From contig JALFJQ010000005.1 in NCBI GenBank assembly GCA_022775085.1, forward strand, positions 1 through 64,000: a DNA stretch of 64,000 nt, written 5' to 3'. Origin of the DNA: Clostridiales bacterium. Its GTDB lineage: Bacteria; Bacillota; Clostridia; Oscillospirales; Oscillospiraceae. How positions within the stretch are numbered: position 1 is the stretch's first letter; every line of letters begins with the position of its first letter. Below, piece by piece: positions 31,517-40,698 of this stretch. The position numbers and the translations under genes are program-made. Under the pieces are notes generated by a model. That model saw only the letters and a program-made list of their open reading frames with translations, was not told the DNA's origin and ran no database searches.

Positions 31517-31825
31517 ATGGGAACAGCAACTCACACAATGGCGTACTACCGGGAGAAGGAGCGCATTGCCTACAGCGCAATCCCCGGCTTGGAAATGATT
31601 CTTGGCTCCAGCCCTGCCGAACGGGAGAAGCTGGAAGAAAAATACCCGGATGCCGTTTTTGCTCTGATGATAGCAGATAATTTGGTGGGGCATGATCGGG
31701 AACAGTGCGAAATCAATCAAAGCGCTTATTTATCCATCCTAAAGGGTGAAAACATTGCCGATATCCGCTTCCGCTACGACAGCGCTATGCGAAAGTATGT
31801 AGAACGGCATCTGTGGGACGACTGA
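31517..31825 (+). CDS. ICE-associated protein of unknown function
   Basis: A 102-residue, charged, soluble protein that I do not recognise. Features: YYREKERIAYSAIPGLEMIL near the start and DIRFRYDSAMRKYVERHLWDD at the end, mostly helical. It has its own promoter, ribosome site and terminator and is the only rightward gene between the leftward polymerase and transfer operons, so it is a monocistronic unit, possibly a regulator or entry-exclusion-like factor; that is a guess. Confidence 0.7.
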   Translation: MGTATHTMAYYREKERIAYSAIPGLEMILGSSPAEREKLEEKYPDAVFALMIADNLVGHDREQCEINQSAYLSILKGENIADIRFRYDSAMRKYVERHLWDD

Positions 31826-31838
31826 ACAACCTAGAGTT

Positions 31839-31865
31839 GTGCCGCCCAAATTGGGCGGCACTTTT
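31839..31865 (+). terminator. Bidirectional terminator
   Basis: GTGCCGCCC and GGGCGGCAC enclose a short AAATT loop and are followed by TTTTAAT on the plus strand. It lies between the convergent unknown gene and the end of the transfer operon. Confidence 0.8.
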
Positions 31866-33840
31866 AATATGCTGGAACGCCATAGCCGAAAATCTGATAA
31901 TCGCCTACCTGGTGGCTGCGTTCCCGACAGCTATCTCCAATAGTGTTTCCCTCAATGGTATACACGATGCCGTTTTCTACACGGCTCACGATACCAACAT
32001 GGTCTGTTACACCATCCTGTCCACCTGTATCCGGGTCATCCCAGTCGTAAAAAATAATCATGCCGGGGCTTGGTACGGTTTGCCGTCCTACCCATTGCCC
32101 GTGCTGTCTGAACCAGTAGACACCCCATTCCGGACCTGAGAACTTTGGGAATGTACCTGCATCAATGTACCCGCATTCATTGGCACACCAACTTACGAAA
32201 CAGGCACACCACCCCACACGCTCCGTAAAGCCGTACCAGCGCCAATATGGTTCCCCTCCCACATTGCCGATTTGAGAAGCGGCAACTTCTACGATTAGAG
32301 GAACAGTATCTGGGTCATAGAAGATCTGTCCCAATGGATAGTAGCGCAGCACATGGGGGACATAGTCCATATCGCCATAGCTGACCCATCCGCATTGCTC
32401 AGCCATTTTCAGAGAAAACTCTACGGCATTTACTTTGGAGTATTCTCCGTATTTGTTCATCGCCCAGGTGATGTACCCCTGACCGTAGTTATACCCTTGT
32501 AGCGCCAGCTTTATGGCATCCATATCCACCGGACTTTCGCACTCAGCAATTTGCAGGCAGTCGGCAAGATTCTGAATCCCCACATTGATAGAATACTCTG
32601 GGTCGGTAATGGAACCAGGGGTGTGGGGATAGAGAGTGTTAAAACTACTCTCGGAACACTGCATAGGATCGGTGCCCCGGCCACCAGATTCCTGCATCAT
32701 CACTGCTTCAATCAGAAGCACATAGTCTGGGATGCCGTGTTCTTTGGCGTACTTCTGGATGATTGGCTCATAGGCTTTTACCTCCTCGCTGACCGGCAGA
32801 ATCTCCGTGTCATCCTGGTCACTTGCAAGCATCATCCCGGCAAAGCACATGACAATCAATACAATCACCAGTATCAGGACAGTGCCACCGCCAGCGGCAA
32901 CAAGGGAAATCAGCTCCTGCATGGCTTGTGCGATTGCTTTGGCGGCTCTGGCAGTATAGTCAGCCGCTTTCCTCGCAACCGTAACCGCCGCTTTCGTTGC
33001 CACATGACGGCAATGTGCGGTTTTAGCGGCAATCACGGCGGCTTTCTGTGCTGCCTCGGCTGCGGCCTGTGTGGATTTTATGGCAGTACCGCCTATATGC
33101 TCCACGGTTTTCACCGGGGAATTTGCTGTTTTTATGGTGCGTTCGGGTGCCTTGATCGTAACGTTCTCTACAGATTTCACAGTCCGCCCGGTTGCAGTAG
33201 TCCTTGCTATTGGGACATGGCGGCTATGGAATGCCTTTCCTTCACTGGGAGCGTGTGGAACAGAAGATACCGTCTGCCGGGATGCCCGTTTCGATCTTAG
33301 TTCCGCCTTGGCAGAAGCTATCTGTTGATGGTGAACCGCTTCCTGCTTTGGAATCGAAGTACCGGAGCCAACTTCAGAGTGCCCGCCCACACCAGAGAAA
33401 ACAGCCCCATCGGGGGATACCCGGTGGGGCTGCTGTGCATGGTGGATGTTCTCTGTGCCGGAGCCGTTCTGCACCGGCTGAGGAGAGATGGATGCTGGTG
33501 TGTTGGGAGAAGATTGTGGACTGCTCGATGCTGACTGCGGTGGGGATTGCTGGGGCTGGGGATTCTCCTGCCATTGGGTGAATTTCCTCTGTGCGCCCTG
33601 AATGATACGGTGCCCCTGTACATCTACCTGATGAATCGCTTCGCGGGCAACGGTGGAAACACCATCCGTAATCCGATCAGAGGCGTATTCCTCGCTGCTG
33701 CGCGCTGAAGAATACACACTGTGTTCTGCCTTGTCCTTGGCTTGCACATAGGCATCCTTCATCCGCTGTCCTGCGAGGGTACTGCGGTCAAGGGTCTTAA
33801 TGGTGCCGGATACCACATCCCTGGTTTTGATATCAGGCAT
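31864..33840 (-). CDS. CwlT-like bifunctional cell-wall hydrolase of the transfer system
   Basis: A 658-residue VirB1-like protein. The N-terminal 250 residues are Ser/Pro/Gln-rich and cytoplasmic; Ala-rich helices lead to a membrane helix (VAAGGGTVLILVIVLIVMC, about 320). Outside lies a lysozyme-like domain with Glu in LLIEAVMMQESGGRG and a C-terminal CHAP amidase/endopeptidase with Cys in GWCACFVSWCANECGY and His in VTDHVGIVSRV. It would open the peptidoglycan for the conjugation channel, as CwlT (Tn916 Orf14) does. The start overlaps the virB4 stop by eight bases. Last gene of the leftward operon. Confidence 0.92.
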   Translation of the reverse strand: MPDIKTRDVVSGTIKTLDRSTLAGQRMKDAYVQAKDKAEHSVYSSARSSEEYASDRITDGVSTVAREAIHQVDVQGHRIIQGAQRKFTQWQENPQPQQSPPQSASSSPQSSPNTPASISPQPVQNGSGTENIHHAQQPHRVSPDGAVFSGVGGHSEVGSGTSIPKQEAVHHQQIASAKAELRSKRASRQTVSSVPHAPSEGKAFHSRHVPIARTTATGRTVKSVENVTIKAPERTIKTANSPVKTVEHIGGTAIKSTQAAAEAAQKAAVIAAKTAHCRHVATKAAVTVARKAADYTARAAKAIAQAMQELISLVAAGGGTVLILVIVLIVMCFAGMMLASDQDDTEILPVSEEVKAYEPIIQKYAKEHGIPDYVLLIEAVMMQESGGRGTDPMQCSESSFNTLYPHTPGSITDPEYSINVGIQNLADCLQIAECESPVDMDAIKLALQGYNYGQGYITWAMNKYGEYSKVNAVEFSLKMAEQCGWVSYGDMDYVPHVLRYYPLGQIFYDPDTVPLIVEVAASQIGNVGGEPYWRWYGFTERVGWCACFVSWCANECGYIDAGTFPKFSGPEWGVYWFRQHGQWVGRQTVPSPGMIIFYDWDDPDTGGQDGVTDHVGIVSRVENGIVYTIEGNTIGDSCRERSHQVGDYQIFGYGVPAY

Positions 33841-36175
33841 AGAAATCTACCTGACCTTTAGCAAACATCCCTTCACCGGGTTTTGTGGTGATCAGCTTGT
33901 AAAGCTCCGTATCTGCGGGGAACCGATTCACAAAGGGCACCAGCGCATTGCCGTAGCGCATCAGACCACAGCCTGCCTCCGCGCCGTTGACATAGCTCAT
34001 CTGCTCCGGGGAAATGTTCAGCAGCCGGGACAGCCGCTCCTGATCGGATTCCGCCTGATTCAGCATGACGATGAACTCGGAATTGCTGAGCATAGTGCTG
34101 GCCTGAATGGAATCCAGCAGATACTCCACATTCTGGGTAATGGCACAGGGGGCCGCATTCCGCTTACGGAACTGCCGCCATGCGGAGGTGAAGAAGTTGC
34201 CGCTGTACTCGTTCTCGTAGGCGATGTGGAATTCATCGATAAACACATGGGTTTTCCTACCCTGCGCCCAGTTGCGGTTGACCCGGTTCAGCATGGCATC
34301 GGTGATAGTCACAAAACCGGGCTGCTTCAGATCTTCGCTGAGGGCGTGAATATCGTGGGAGGTAATCCGGTTCTGCGTGTCCACATTGGTTTCGTGGGCA
34401 AAGATATCCAGAGAGCCGGAGGTATACAGCTCCATGGTCAGCGCCAGCCCCCGTGCTTCTGGCTCCGGCTGTTCCAGCAGCTTCTCCCGCACAGTACAGA
34501 GGGTGGGTACACCACCGGTCTGCTTCTGCTCCCGGAACACCTGGGCGACACACCGGTCAATGATGGACTTCTGGTGCGCCCCAATGCCGTCCGGGTCCAC
34601 CTGTTTCAGCAGGGACATGATGAACTGGGACTTGAACGCCACGGGACTACCTTCACCATAGCCGTTTTCCATGTCCATAGCGTTGACCCAATCGGAGCCG
34701 CCCACGGCATAGCGGATCACAGAGCCGCCCAATGCCTTGACCAGCGGCGTGTATTCTCCCTCCGGGTCCAGAATGATGATGTCATCGTCGGTGGACAGGG
34801 CGATGGCAATGATCAGCAGCTTGGCAAAGAAGGATTTGCCGGAACCGGGAATGCCCAAAAGCATCATGGACTGGTTCAGCAGGTTGTTCATATTGCAGAG
34901 AATCAGATTGTGGGAAATGGCGTTCTCCCCGAAATAGATACCACCCGGCTCTTGAATTTCCTGCACCTTAAAGGGCATGAATACCGCAAGGCTCTCTGTG
35001 GTCAGAGTTCGGAAGGTATCAATCTTCCGGGTGCCGATGGGCAGAGCGGTATTCAGACCGTCCAGCTGCTGATACCGAAGCACCGCCATCTGACACATGT
35101 GGTCTGCCGCAACCTTCAGCAGTGCATCGGTGTCCGCATCCAGTTCCGCCTTGGTATCCGCAAGATGAACAATGGTCAGCACTGACAGCATCATCCGCTG
35201 GTCACGGGAGGTCAGGTCGGTCATGTACTCCTTGGTCTCCCGGCGCTGCTGCTCCATATCGTAGGGCACAATGGCGGAGAAGTTATTGTTGGCATTCTGC
35301 CGACGCTGCCAGTTGGTGATGTTGGTTTCCACCCCCAGCATCTTCCGCTCCACTTCCCGCACCGCCTCATCTGTGGCGACGGGGATGATATCGATGGAGA
35401 GCATCATGCTCCGGCTCTGGTCGGTCAATTTGGTGACAAGCTGATCTGAAATAAAGGAAGCGTAGTCCTTGAGGTAGATTACACGAGCGTATTTGCCGCC
35501 AAGCATCAGATAGTCGCTGTGCTTCTCAATGGAATCCGGGCAAATGTAGTCACGGAAATCGTGCCCCTTACGCATCATGTCCTGCATATCGAAGTGGAAG
35601 TACACTTCCTCGTCGCTACGGTAGAAATCGTGGAGCAGACGCAGCTTTTCCGTGGCGTCCAGTTCCGTCAGTCTGGCTCCCAGAGCAGAGAATCGGGCGG
35701 TCAGCTCCGCACCGGTGCGGGTAAAATAGGCGCGGGCGTCCTCAATGGACTTCTTACACACCGAGACCGTCACATACTTCTCCTGCACAATCCCGCTGCC
35801 GCCGGTGCCTTTCTCCATGATAACCTCGTTGTATTCCTGCCGGTATCCGTCCAGATCATCGCCCCGCAGCTTCATGAGAACCGTGCTTTCAAAATTCTTT
35901 CGGTTCAGGTGGTGATTGTTCAGGGTGATTTTCGTGGTGGCGCTGCAATCCAGGCTGTTGATCAGCGCCGCATAGGTCAGGAATAGATTTTTCTGGGATT
36001 CCTGAGAGGCAACCATGTAATTGATGTCTGTGAATTTGAAGGTCTTGGCGTATCGGTTTCCCACAAGGAAGATACCATCACTCCATATCCGCCGAATTGG
36101 AATCACATCCTGCACCCGGCGTGGGACACGGTAGCTCTCCCTGTCCTGCCGCAATATCTGCTTAATTGCTTTCAT
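33833..36175 (-). CDS. virB4: VirB4/TraE-type conjugation ATPase
   Basis: The 780-residue ATPase energises the type IV secretion channel. It has the VirB4 N-terminal domain (about 20-400), then the RecA-like domain with Walker A LLGIPGSGKSFFAKLL (about 455) and Walker B DDDIIILDPEGEYTPLVKALGG, with HVFIDEFHIAYENEYSG further on. It overlaps prgI by 14 bases and the hydrolase gene by eight, so translation is coupled. Typical length for the Tn1549/CTn4 group. Confidence 0.95.
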   Translation of the reverse strand: MKAIKQILRQDRESYRVPRRVQDVIPIRRIWSDGIFLVGNRYAKTFKFTDINYMVASQESQKNLFLTYAALINSLDCSATTKITLNNHHLNRKNFESTVLMKLRGDDLDGYRQEYNEVIMEKGTGGSGIVQEKYVTVSVCKKSIEDARAYFTRTGAELTARFSALGARLTELDATEKLRLLHDFYRSDEEVYFHFDMQDMMRKGHDFRDYICPDSIEKHSDYLMLGGKYARVIYLKDYASFISDQLVTKLTDQSRSMMLSIDIIPVATDEAVREVERKMLGVETNITNWQRRQNANNNFSAIVPYDMEQQRRETKEYMTDLTSRDQRMMLSVLTIVHLADTKAELDADTDALLKVAADHMCQMAVLRYQQLDGLNTALPIGTRKIDTFRTLTTESLAVFMPFKVQEIQEPGGIYFGENAISHNLILCNMNNLLNQSMMLLGIPGSGKSFFAKLLIIAIALSTDDDIIILDPEGEYTPLVKALGGSVIRYAVGGSDWVNAMDMENGYGEGSPVAFKSQFIMSLLKQVDPDGIGAHQKSIIDRCVAQVFREQKQTGGVPTLCTVREKLLEQPEPEARGLALTMELYTSGSLDIFAHETNVDTQNRITSHDIHALSEDLKQPGFVTITDAMLNRVNRNWAQGRKTHVFIDEFHIAYENEYSGNFFTSAWRQFRKRNAAPCAITQNVEYLLDSIQASTMLSNSEFIVMLNQAESDQERLSRLLNISPEQMSYVNGAEAGCGLMRYGNALVPFVNRFPADTELYKLITTKPGEGMFAKGQVDFYA

Positions 36176-36533
36176 GCTGTTTTCTTGCCTCCTTCTCGTG
36201 TTTCGCGATGGTGTCTTTCATAATCTCATAATAGAGATTGCTGGGTTTGAAGCAGATGACCTTCGGTTCCAGAATTTCAGAGCGAAACCAGACCCACAGG
36301 AATTTCTCTGCAGGCATCCCGTGGTATGACACAAAGCCCAGAGCGGCAAAGGGAGCGGCACCGATCATGCACACCCAGGACACTACTTCCGTACCCAGAA
36401 TGGGATTCAGCCAGAAGTACAGCCCAACTGCCTCACCGACTGCCAATAACGAACAAAGGGTCTGCCGCAGGGACAGACCCATGAACATGGATTCGTGGTA
36501 GTCACGAATTTCCCGATTGATTTTGATTTCCAT
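36162..36533 (-). CDS. PrgI-family membrane protein
   Basis: A 123-residue protein with two membrane helices (about 28-47 and 52-72) and a charged C-terminal tail ending KHEKEARKQHESN. PrgI-family proteins sit between VirB6 and VirB4 genes in Gram-positive conjugation operons and are regarded as VirB3-like. Position and size agree here. Confidence 0.88.
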   Translation of the reverse strand: MEIKINREIRDYHESMFMGLSLRQTLCSLLAVGEAVGLYFWLNPILGTEVVSWVCMIGAAPFAALGFVSYHGMPAEKFLWVWFRSEILEPKVICFKPSNLYYEIMKDTIAKHEKEARKQHESN

Positions 36534-36543
36534 AAACTCCTCC

Positions 36544-37380
36544 TTATAAGCCCATCATTTCCCGTACCACCCGGTCAGCCATCTTCACGGTGCCAACCAG
36601 AATCAGCATATTGAACACCAGCTCACCTACATAGCTCCAGACCATGCTCACGGCAGCGGCATTGGGGTCAACTACCGGGGGTGTTGCCGCAAACAGGGAG
36701 AAAATGATGCAGCCCAGCACAATGATGGCACCCTCAAGGCAAACCGCCGCATAGGATTTGATGAAAGAGACACCAATGCTCTGGGTAGGCTCTCCGGCAA
36801 AGGCAGACAGCGGTACAGGGGCAATGGCGGTGTAGAGGTACAGCTTGAAAAATCGTCCATACACCGTCATAATCATTACGAAAGACAGCACGGTTATCAG
36901 CAGACCACCGATCAGCGTCACCGCCCACAGGGGGATGGATTCAAAGAACCCGCAATCCTCCACGGCGGTAATGATCTCCGTTGGCAGGACGGCAGTCTGC
37001 ACCGCCCCAAATCCGGCTGCGGACATGATGGTGGATACCAGCCCCTGGGCAATGGAGAACAGAGCGTTCATCAGCTCCAGTCCATAGGTGACCGCCGCCT
37101 TTGCAATGGCAAAGCGGACAAACACCTTGATTGCCACCTCTGGGCGTTTTAAGTCTGCAAAGCTGCCGCAGGTTTTCATCACGCCCATAACAAAGAACAG
37201 CACGACCAATGCAAGACCCACAGCCTGCACAGCACCATGGATGCCAACCATGACATTCCAAATGCTTCCGCCTTTGAATGATTGGGGCGATTGTGTTACC
37301 AGTGTCCAGATTTCCGCCAGCTTTTCATTCCATGTTTCCAGCGCATTTTGAAGGTTCTGGACAACCCAATTATCTGACAA
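36544..37380 (-). CDS. VirB6/TrbL-like polytopic membrane protein
   Basis: This 278-residue protein has about six hydrophobic segments (for example AVQAVGLALVVLFFVMGVMKT, LIGGLLITVLSFVMIMTVY and EGAIIVLGCIIFSLFAA) and the PVPLSAFAGEPTQSIGVSFIKSYAA region typical of the CTn channel proteins. It should form the inner channel of the secretion system. It sits between the VirB2-like gene and prgI. Confidence 0.88.
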   Translation of the reverse strand: MSDNWVVQNLQNALETWNEKLAEIWTLVTQSPQSFKGGSIWNVMVGIHGAVQAVGLALVVLFFVMGVMKTCGSFADLKRPEVAIKVFVRFAIAKAAVTYGLELMNALFSIAQGLVSTIMSAAGFGAVQTAVLPTEIITAVEDCGFFESIPLWAVTLIGGLLITVLSFVMIMTVYGRFFKLYLYTAIAPVPLSAFAGEPTQSIGVSFIKSYAAVCLEGAIIVLGCIIFSLFAATPPVVDPNAAAVSMVWSYVGELVFNMLILVGTVKMADRVVREMMGL

Positions 37381-37438
37381 TTCGGATTCCTCCTTTACTT
37401 CTCCGAGCCATATGGCCCGGAGAAGATTTGATTTTGGG

Positions 37439-37813
37439 TTAGCCGGTAATCAGGGTCAGAATCTCCTTTGCAAAGGTGATGATGACACCGCCAGCCAGCG
37501 TCAGGAAGCCGTTGGAGCGCTGGGAGGGGTCATGGGACTGAAAAGACAGGCCTACCTGCACAATGCCCCAGCCCAGCAGGATCATGCCCACCGCTCGGAT
37601 CATGCCGAAGATAAAGTCGGACAGGTTGTTGACAACGGTGAGGGGGTCGCCGCCAGTGGCAGAGGCAGGCAGCACCAGAGTAGAACACAGTGCCAGCGCC
37701 AGCACCGTGACGCAGTAGCGGCGGAAGCCATTCTTCACATTGGAAGGCGTGGGCAGCTTCTGAGTGGTCTTTTCCTTCTTGGCGTTTACGATGTCCTTAA
37801 TGATGTTCTTCAT
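37439..37813 (-). CDS. VirB2/TrbC-like small membrane protein (Maff2-related)
   Basis: A 124-residue protein with a basic N-terminus, a signal-like helix (YCVTVLALALCSTLVLPASA) and two membrane segments (FIFGMIRAVGMILLGWGIVQVG and GFLTLAGGVIITFAKEILTLI) with a SHDPSQRSNG loop between. This VirB2 topology and its place between VirD4 and VirB6 suggest a channel or pilin-like subunit; similarity to Maff2 proteins is only by pattern. ATG at 37813 follows GGAGG and lies inside the end of the virD4 gene. Confidence 0.75.
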   Translation of the reverse strand: MKNIIKDIVNAKKEKTTQKLPTPSNVKNGFRRYCVTVLALALCSTLVLPASATGGDPLTVVNNLSDFIFGMIRAVGMILLGWGIVQVGLSFQSHDPSQRSNGFLTLAGGVIITFAKEILTLITG

Positions 37814-39617
37814 TTTGTTTTCCTCCATTTAGTAGTTCCGCTTCTATTTCTTCGTCAGAAAGAAGCTCAAATTCGGTTTCGGACAGGTTGATAAATTTCG
37901 TTTCCGCACCGGAAACGGTGGATAGGGACAGGCTTCCCACGGACAGCTCTGTGCCGCCGTGGACATAGGGCGCACCTCCTTTCTCCGGGGTAAACTTCAC
38001 ATTGGGGTGGTTCAGCAGGTCGTACTTTTCATCTATCACCGGCATCTCCCCCCGGATGAACAGCAGCGCATAGCGGTTATCCAGCATCCGCACCTCCGCT
38101 GCATCCAGCAGCTCCCGCCCGGTGATCTGCCAGTTGGTGGAGTAGTTGCCGCTGCGCCCGGAGCTTTTGCCGTAGGTGTTCATATCGATGGTCTGCTTGC
38201 CGAGGTAGGATTCTGCAATCATTTTGTGGGTGCCGGTTTCGTTGCCGCCGAGGTACAGAAATTCATCGCAGTTGCCCAGTATGGATTCCCACTGCTTTTC
38301 AAACAGATTCTTAAGCTGGGCGATATTTTGGATGATAATGGACACGAACACATTCCGGGAGCGCATGGTTGCCAGCAGTTTGTCAAAGTCATCCGGCAGG
38401 CTCACATTTGCAAACTCGTCCATGAGAAAATGGACGGGAACCGGCAGTGCACCCTTGTACTTATCGTCCGCCAGCCGGAAAAGCTGTTCAAAAGTACAGC
38501 TATAGACCATGCTGACCAGAAAATTGAAGCTCACATCATGGTCGGGAATCAGAGCGAACAGGGCCACCTTTTTCTCGCCCAGGGATGCCAGCTCCAATTC
38601 GTCCGTGGCCGTCAGCGCCGCAACGCTGGCAAGGTTGAACTTTTCCAGTCTCGCCGCCAGGGTGATCTGAATGGATTTCAGAGTCTTGGCAGAGCCGGAA
38701 TGGTAGTCCTTGTAATACTTCACGGCGATGTGATCGGGATTTCGCATTTCCAGCCGCTCAAACAGCTCGTCCAGCGGGGATTGATAGGTGTCATCATCCT
38801 CCCGCACTTCTCCCGCCCGGAGCATTTCCATGACCATGGGGAAATTCTGTTCCTCCTCCGGGGCTTCGTAGAGGAGGTAGAAGATGATAGCGGACAGCAG
38901 CATAGAAGCCGCCGTGTCCCAGAAGGGGTCATTGGACTGGCTCCCCTTGGGGGTGGTGGCTTTGAACAGGCTGGTGACCAGCTTCTGGACATCGTTATCC
39001 GTTTCCAGATACGCAAAGGGATTGAAGCAGTGGCTTTTCTCCATACTGAGAAAATCCAGCACCTTAATCTCATAACCCCGCATTTTCAGGAAGGTGCCCG
39101 TCATCCGCAGCAGCTCCCCCTTGCAGTCAAGGACGAAATAGGAAGAACAGGCTTGCAGCAGATTGATCAGCGCATAGAACCGGCTCTTACCGGAACCACT
39201 GCCGCCAACCACCACAGTATTCAGATTGCGGCGGTGCTTTCTGCCGTCCAAACCCATGCGGACATGCTTGGTGAAAACCTTGTTAGCCTCCGGGATCTTT
39301 GCCTGATACTTCTTATTCACGGCGGTGGCGCTGCCCCATTTTGCAGAACCATGTTCCTCACCCCTGCGGTAATTGCGCCGGGAGGACAGAGCCACACCGA
39401 TTCCCAATCCATAAATGAGCAGAAAAATAAGGACAGTTTTCTTGCTGTCCTCACATAGCTCGATATGAAAGGGATGCTCCATTGCTGCCGGGAACTGCGC
39501 CACAATTTCCATAAGACCGCCGGACACAAAGGGGGCTATCAGCAGGGCCAGCCACACCACCGGGATGATACCAAGGACACACAGGATTTTTATGGTGCGC
39601 TGCTCATCGTTCTTCAC
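37797..39617 (-). CDS. virD4: VirD4/TcpA-type coupling protein
   Basis: The 606-residue coupling ATPase recruits the relaxosome to the channel. Two N-terminal membrane helices (about 10-30, 55-75) are followed by Walker A VVVGGSGSGKSRFYALI (about 140), Walker B VHFLMDEFANVSLPDDF and the QNIAQLKNLFEKQWESI region typical of TraG/VirD4. It starts at GTG (39617), overlapping the small upstream gene by 14 bases, and its end overlaps the VirB2-like gene. Confidence 0.95.
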   Translation of the reverse strand: MKNDEQRTIKILCVLGIIPVVWLALLIAPFVSGGLMEIVAQFPAAMEHPFHIELCEDSKKTVLIFLLIYGLGIGVALSSRRNYRRGEEHGSAKWGSATAVNKKYQAKIPEANKVFTKHVRMGLDGRKHRRNLNTVVVGGSGSGKSRFYALINLLQACSSYFVLDCKGELLRMTGTFLKMRGYEIKVLDFLSMEKSHCFNPFAYLETDNDVQKLVTSLFKATTPKGSQSNDPFWDTAASMLLSAIIFYLLYEAPEEEQNFPMVMEMLRAGEVREDDDTYQSPLDELFERLEMRNPDHIAVKYYKDYHSGSAKTLKSIQITLAARLEKFNLASVAALTATDELELASLGEKKVALFALIPDHDVSFNFLVSMVYSCTFEQLFRLADDKYKGALPVPVHFLMDEFANVSLPDDFDKLLATMRSRNVFVSIIIQNIAQLKNLFEKQWESILGNCDEFLYLGGNETGTHKMIAESYLGKQTIDMNTYGKSSGRSGNYSTNWQITGRELLDAAEVRMLDNRYALLFIRGEMPVIDEKYDLLNHPNVKFTPEKGGAPYVHGGTELSVGSLSLSTVSGAETKFINLSETEFELLSDEEIEAELLNGGKQNEEHH

Positions 39618-39795
39618 GGGACTTACCCCTTACCTTTTTGGTGGGTGCGTCAATGGCTTTCAGAAGCACCTCGTCCACAATGTCTGTGGGACGCTCCTCG
39701 CCAATCAGGTCGTTGCGCATTTCATTCAGAGCATTGATGACCACCCCATGCTCGTATTTGTCCAGGGTCAGAACACGCTTTTCTTCCTTTGCCAT
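39604..39795 (-). CDS. Small ICE protein of unknown function
   Basis: A 63-residue charged protein (starts MAKEEKRVLTLDKYEHGVVI; contains ALNEMRNDLIGEERPTD) with no membrane segment. It is not recognised beyond its fixed place between the ArdC-like and virD4 genes. It overlaps virD4 by 14 bases and ends in the EER tail shared with other operon members. Confidence 0.7.
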   Translation of the reverse strand: MAKEEKRVLTLDKYEHGVVINALNEMRNDLIGEERPTDIVDEVLLKAIDAPTKKVRGKSREER

Positions 39796-39798
39796 AGA

Positions 39799-40695
39799 TC
39801 ACCGCTCCTGTTCCTTGGATTTGGGGGTGCGGTTCTGCTCCAGGGCGCGGTACATTCTGGTGTAGATCTGATTGGCGGTGTCCCGGATTTCCGTCAGTGT
39901 CTCCCGTACCTGCTGGGGATTGCTCTCCCGGAAGGATGCAGGCAGGCGGCTGAAATTGTAATCTGAGACATCCACCCCATGCCGCTTGCACAGCAGATAG
40001 GAAGCACTGTATGCCTTGAATGCAGCATCATTTCGGTTGTAGTCCTGCCGTGTCCCTGCAAGTTCAGCATGGGCCAGTTCCTTGGAAACGCTGCAAAAAA
40101 TGTCCTTCGCGCTCATGCCCCGGCACACAAAAATCACCTGCTGATTGTGGTCATACATTGCACCCATGTTATTGGGCAGGGAGTCCACCGTCTGGATGGG
40201 AACGGGGGTGCGGTGAATCAGGGCTTTCAGCAGCACCCGATCATCCAGCTTCACAGCAGGGGCAGAGCGAACACGCCCTCTGGTCTGGGAAACATCGTAG
40301 ACCCGCTTTACCTCAAAAGAGGTGCCACGAGTGCCGTCCTCCCGGTCATATTCCTTGCCGGGTTCCAGAATTTTCACGCTTTTGGGTTTACGCTGGACGG
40401 ACACCCCGGCTTCCTTCCAGCCGTCGAAGTCCTTGAGCTGGATAGCTTCCGGCATCTGCGCCAGAATCAGCAGCGCATTGGTAGGCGTATACCGGCTGAA
40501 CCGGGACTGCACATCCAGATATTTCTGGTACTTCTCACCGTCTCCGCTGATTTCGGCGGCAGTGGAATCAGCAAGGGCATAGAGTTCCTTGCGCTCCTCC
40601 TGCTTTTTTGCCGCCCATGCTTCCTTGTCAAAGGGCTGATCGCTCCATCTGGAATTACCGTTCTGACCGCTGAAAATATCATCAAAATTGCTCAT
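39799..40695 (-). CDS. ArdC-like antirestriction/ssDNA-binding protein with altered zinc motif
   Basis: This 298-residue protein has an ArdC-like N-terminal part (YLDVQSRFSRYTPTNALLILAQMP, FDGWKEAGVSVQ, VKILEPGKEY) and a metallopeptidase-like C-terminal half. ArdC proteins protect incoming single-stranded DNA from restriction. The expected HExxH is KELAH in SVSKELAHAELAG, so a zinc ligand is lost and peptidase activity is unlikely. GAGG precedes the ATG; three bases separate its neighbours. Confidence 0.75.
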   Translation of the reverse strand: MSNFDDIFSGQNGNSRWSDQPFDKEAWAAKKQEERKELYALADSTAAEISGDGEKYQKYLDVQSRFSRYTPTNALLILAQMPEAIQLKDFDGWKEAGVSVQRKPKSVKILEPGKEYDREDGTRGTSFEVKRVYDVSQTRGRVRSAPAVKLDDRVLLKALIHRTPVPIQTVDSLPNNMGAMYDHNQQVIFVCRGMSAKDIFCSVSKELAHAELAGTRQDYNRNDAAFKAYSASYLLCKRHGVDVSDYNFSRLPASFRESNPQQVRETLTEIRDTANQIYTRMYRALEQNRTPKSKEQER

Positions 40696-40698
40696 GGA

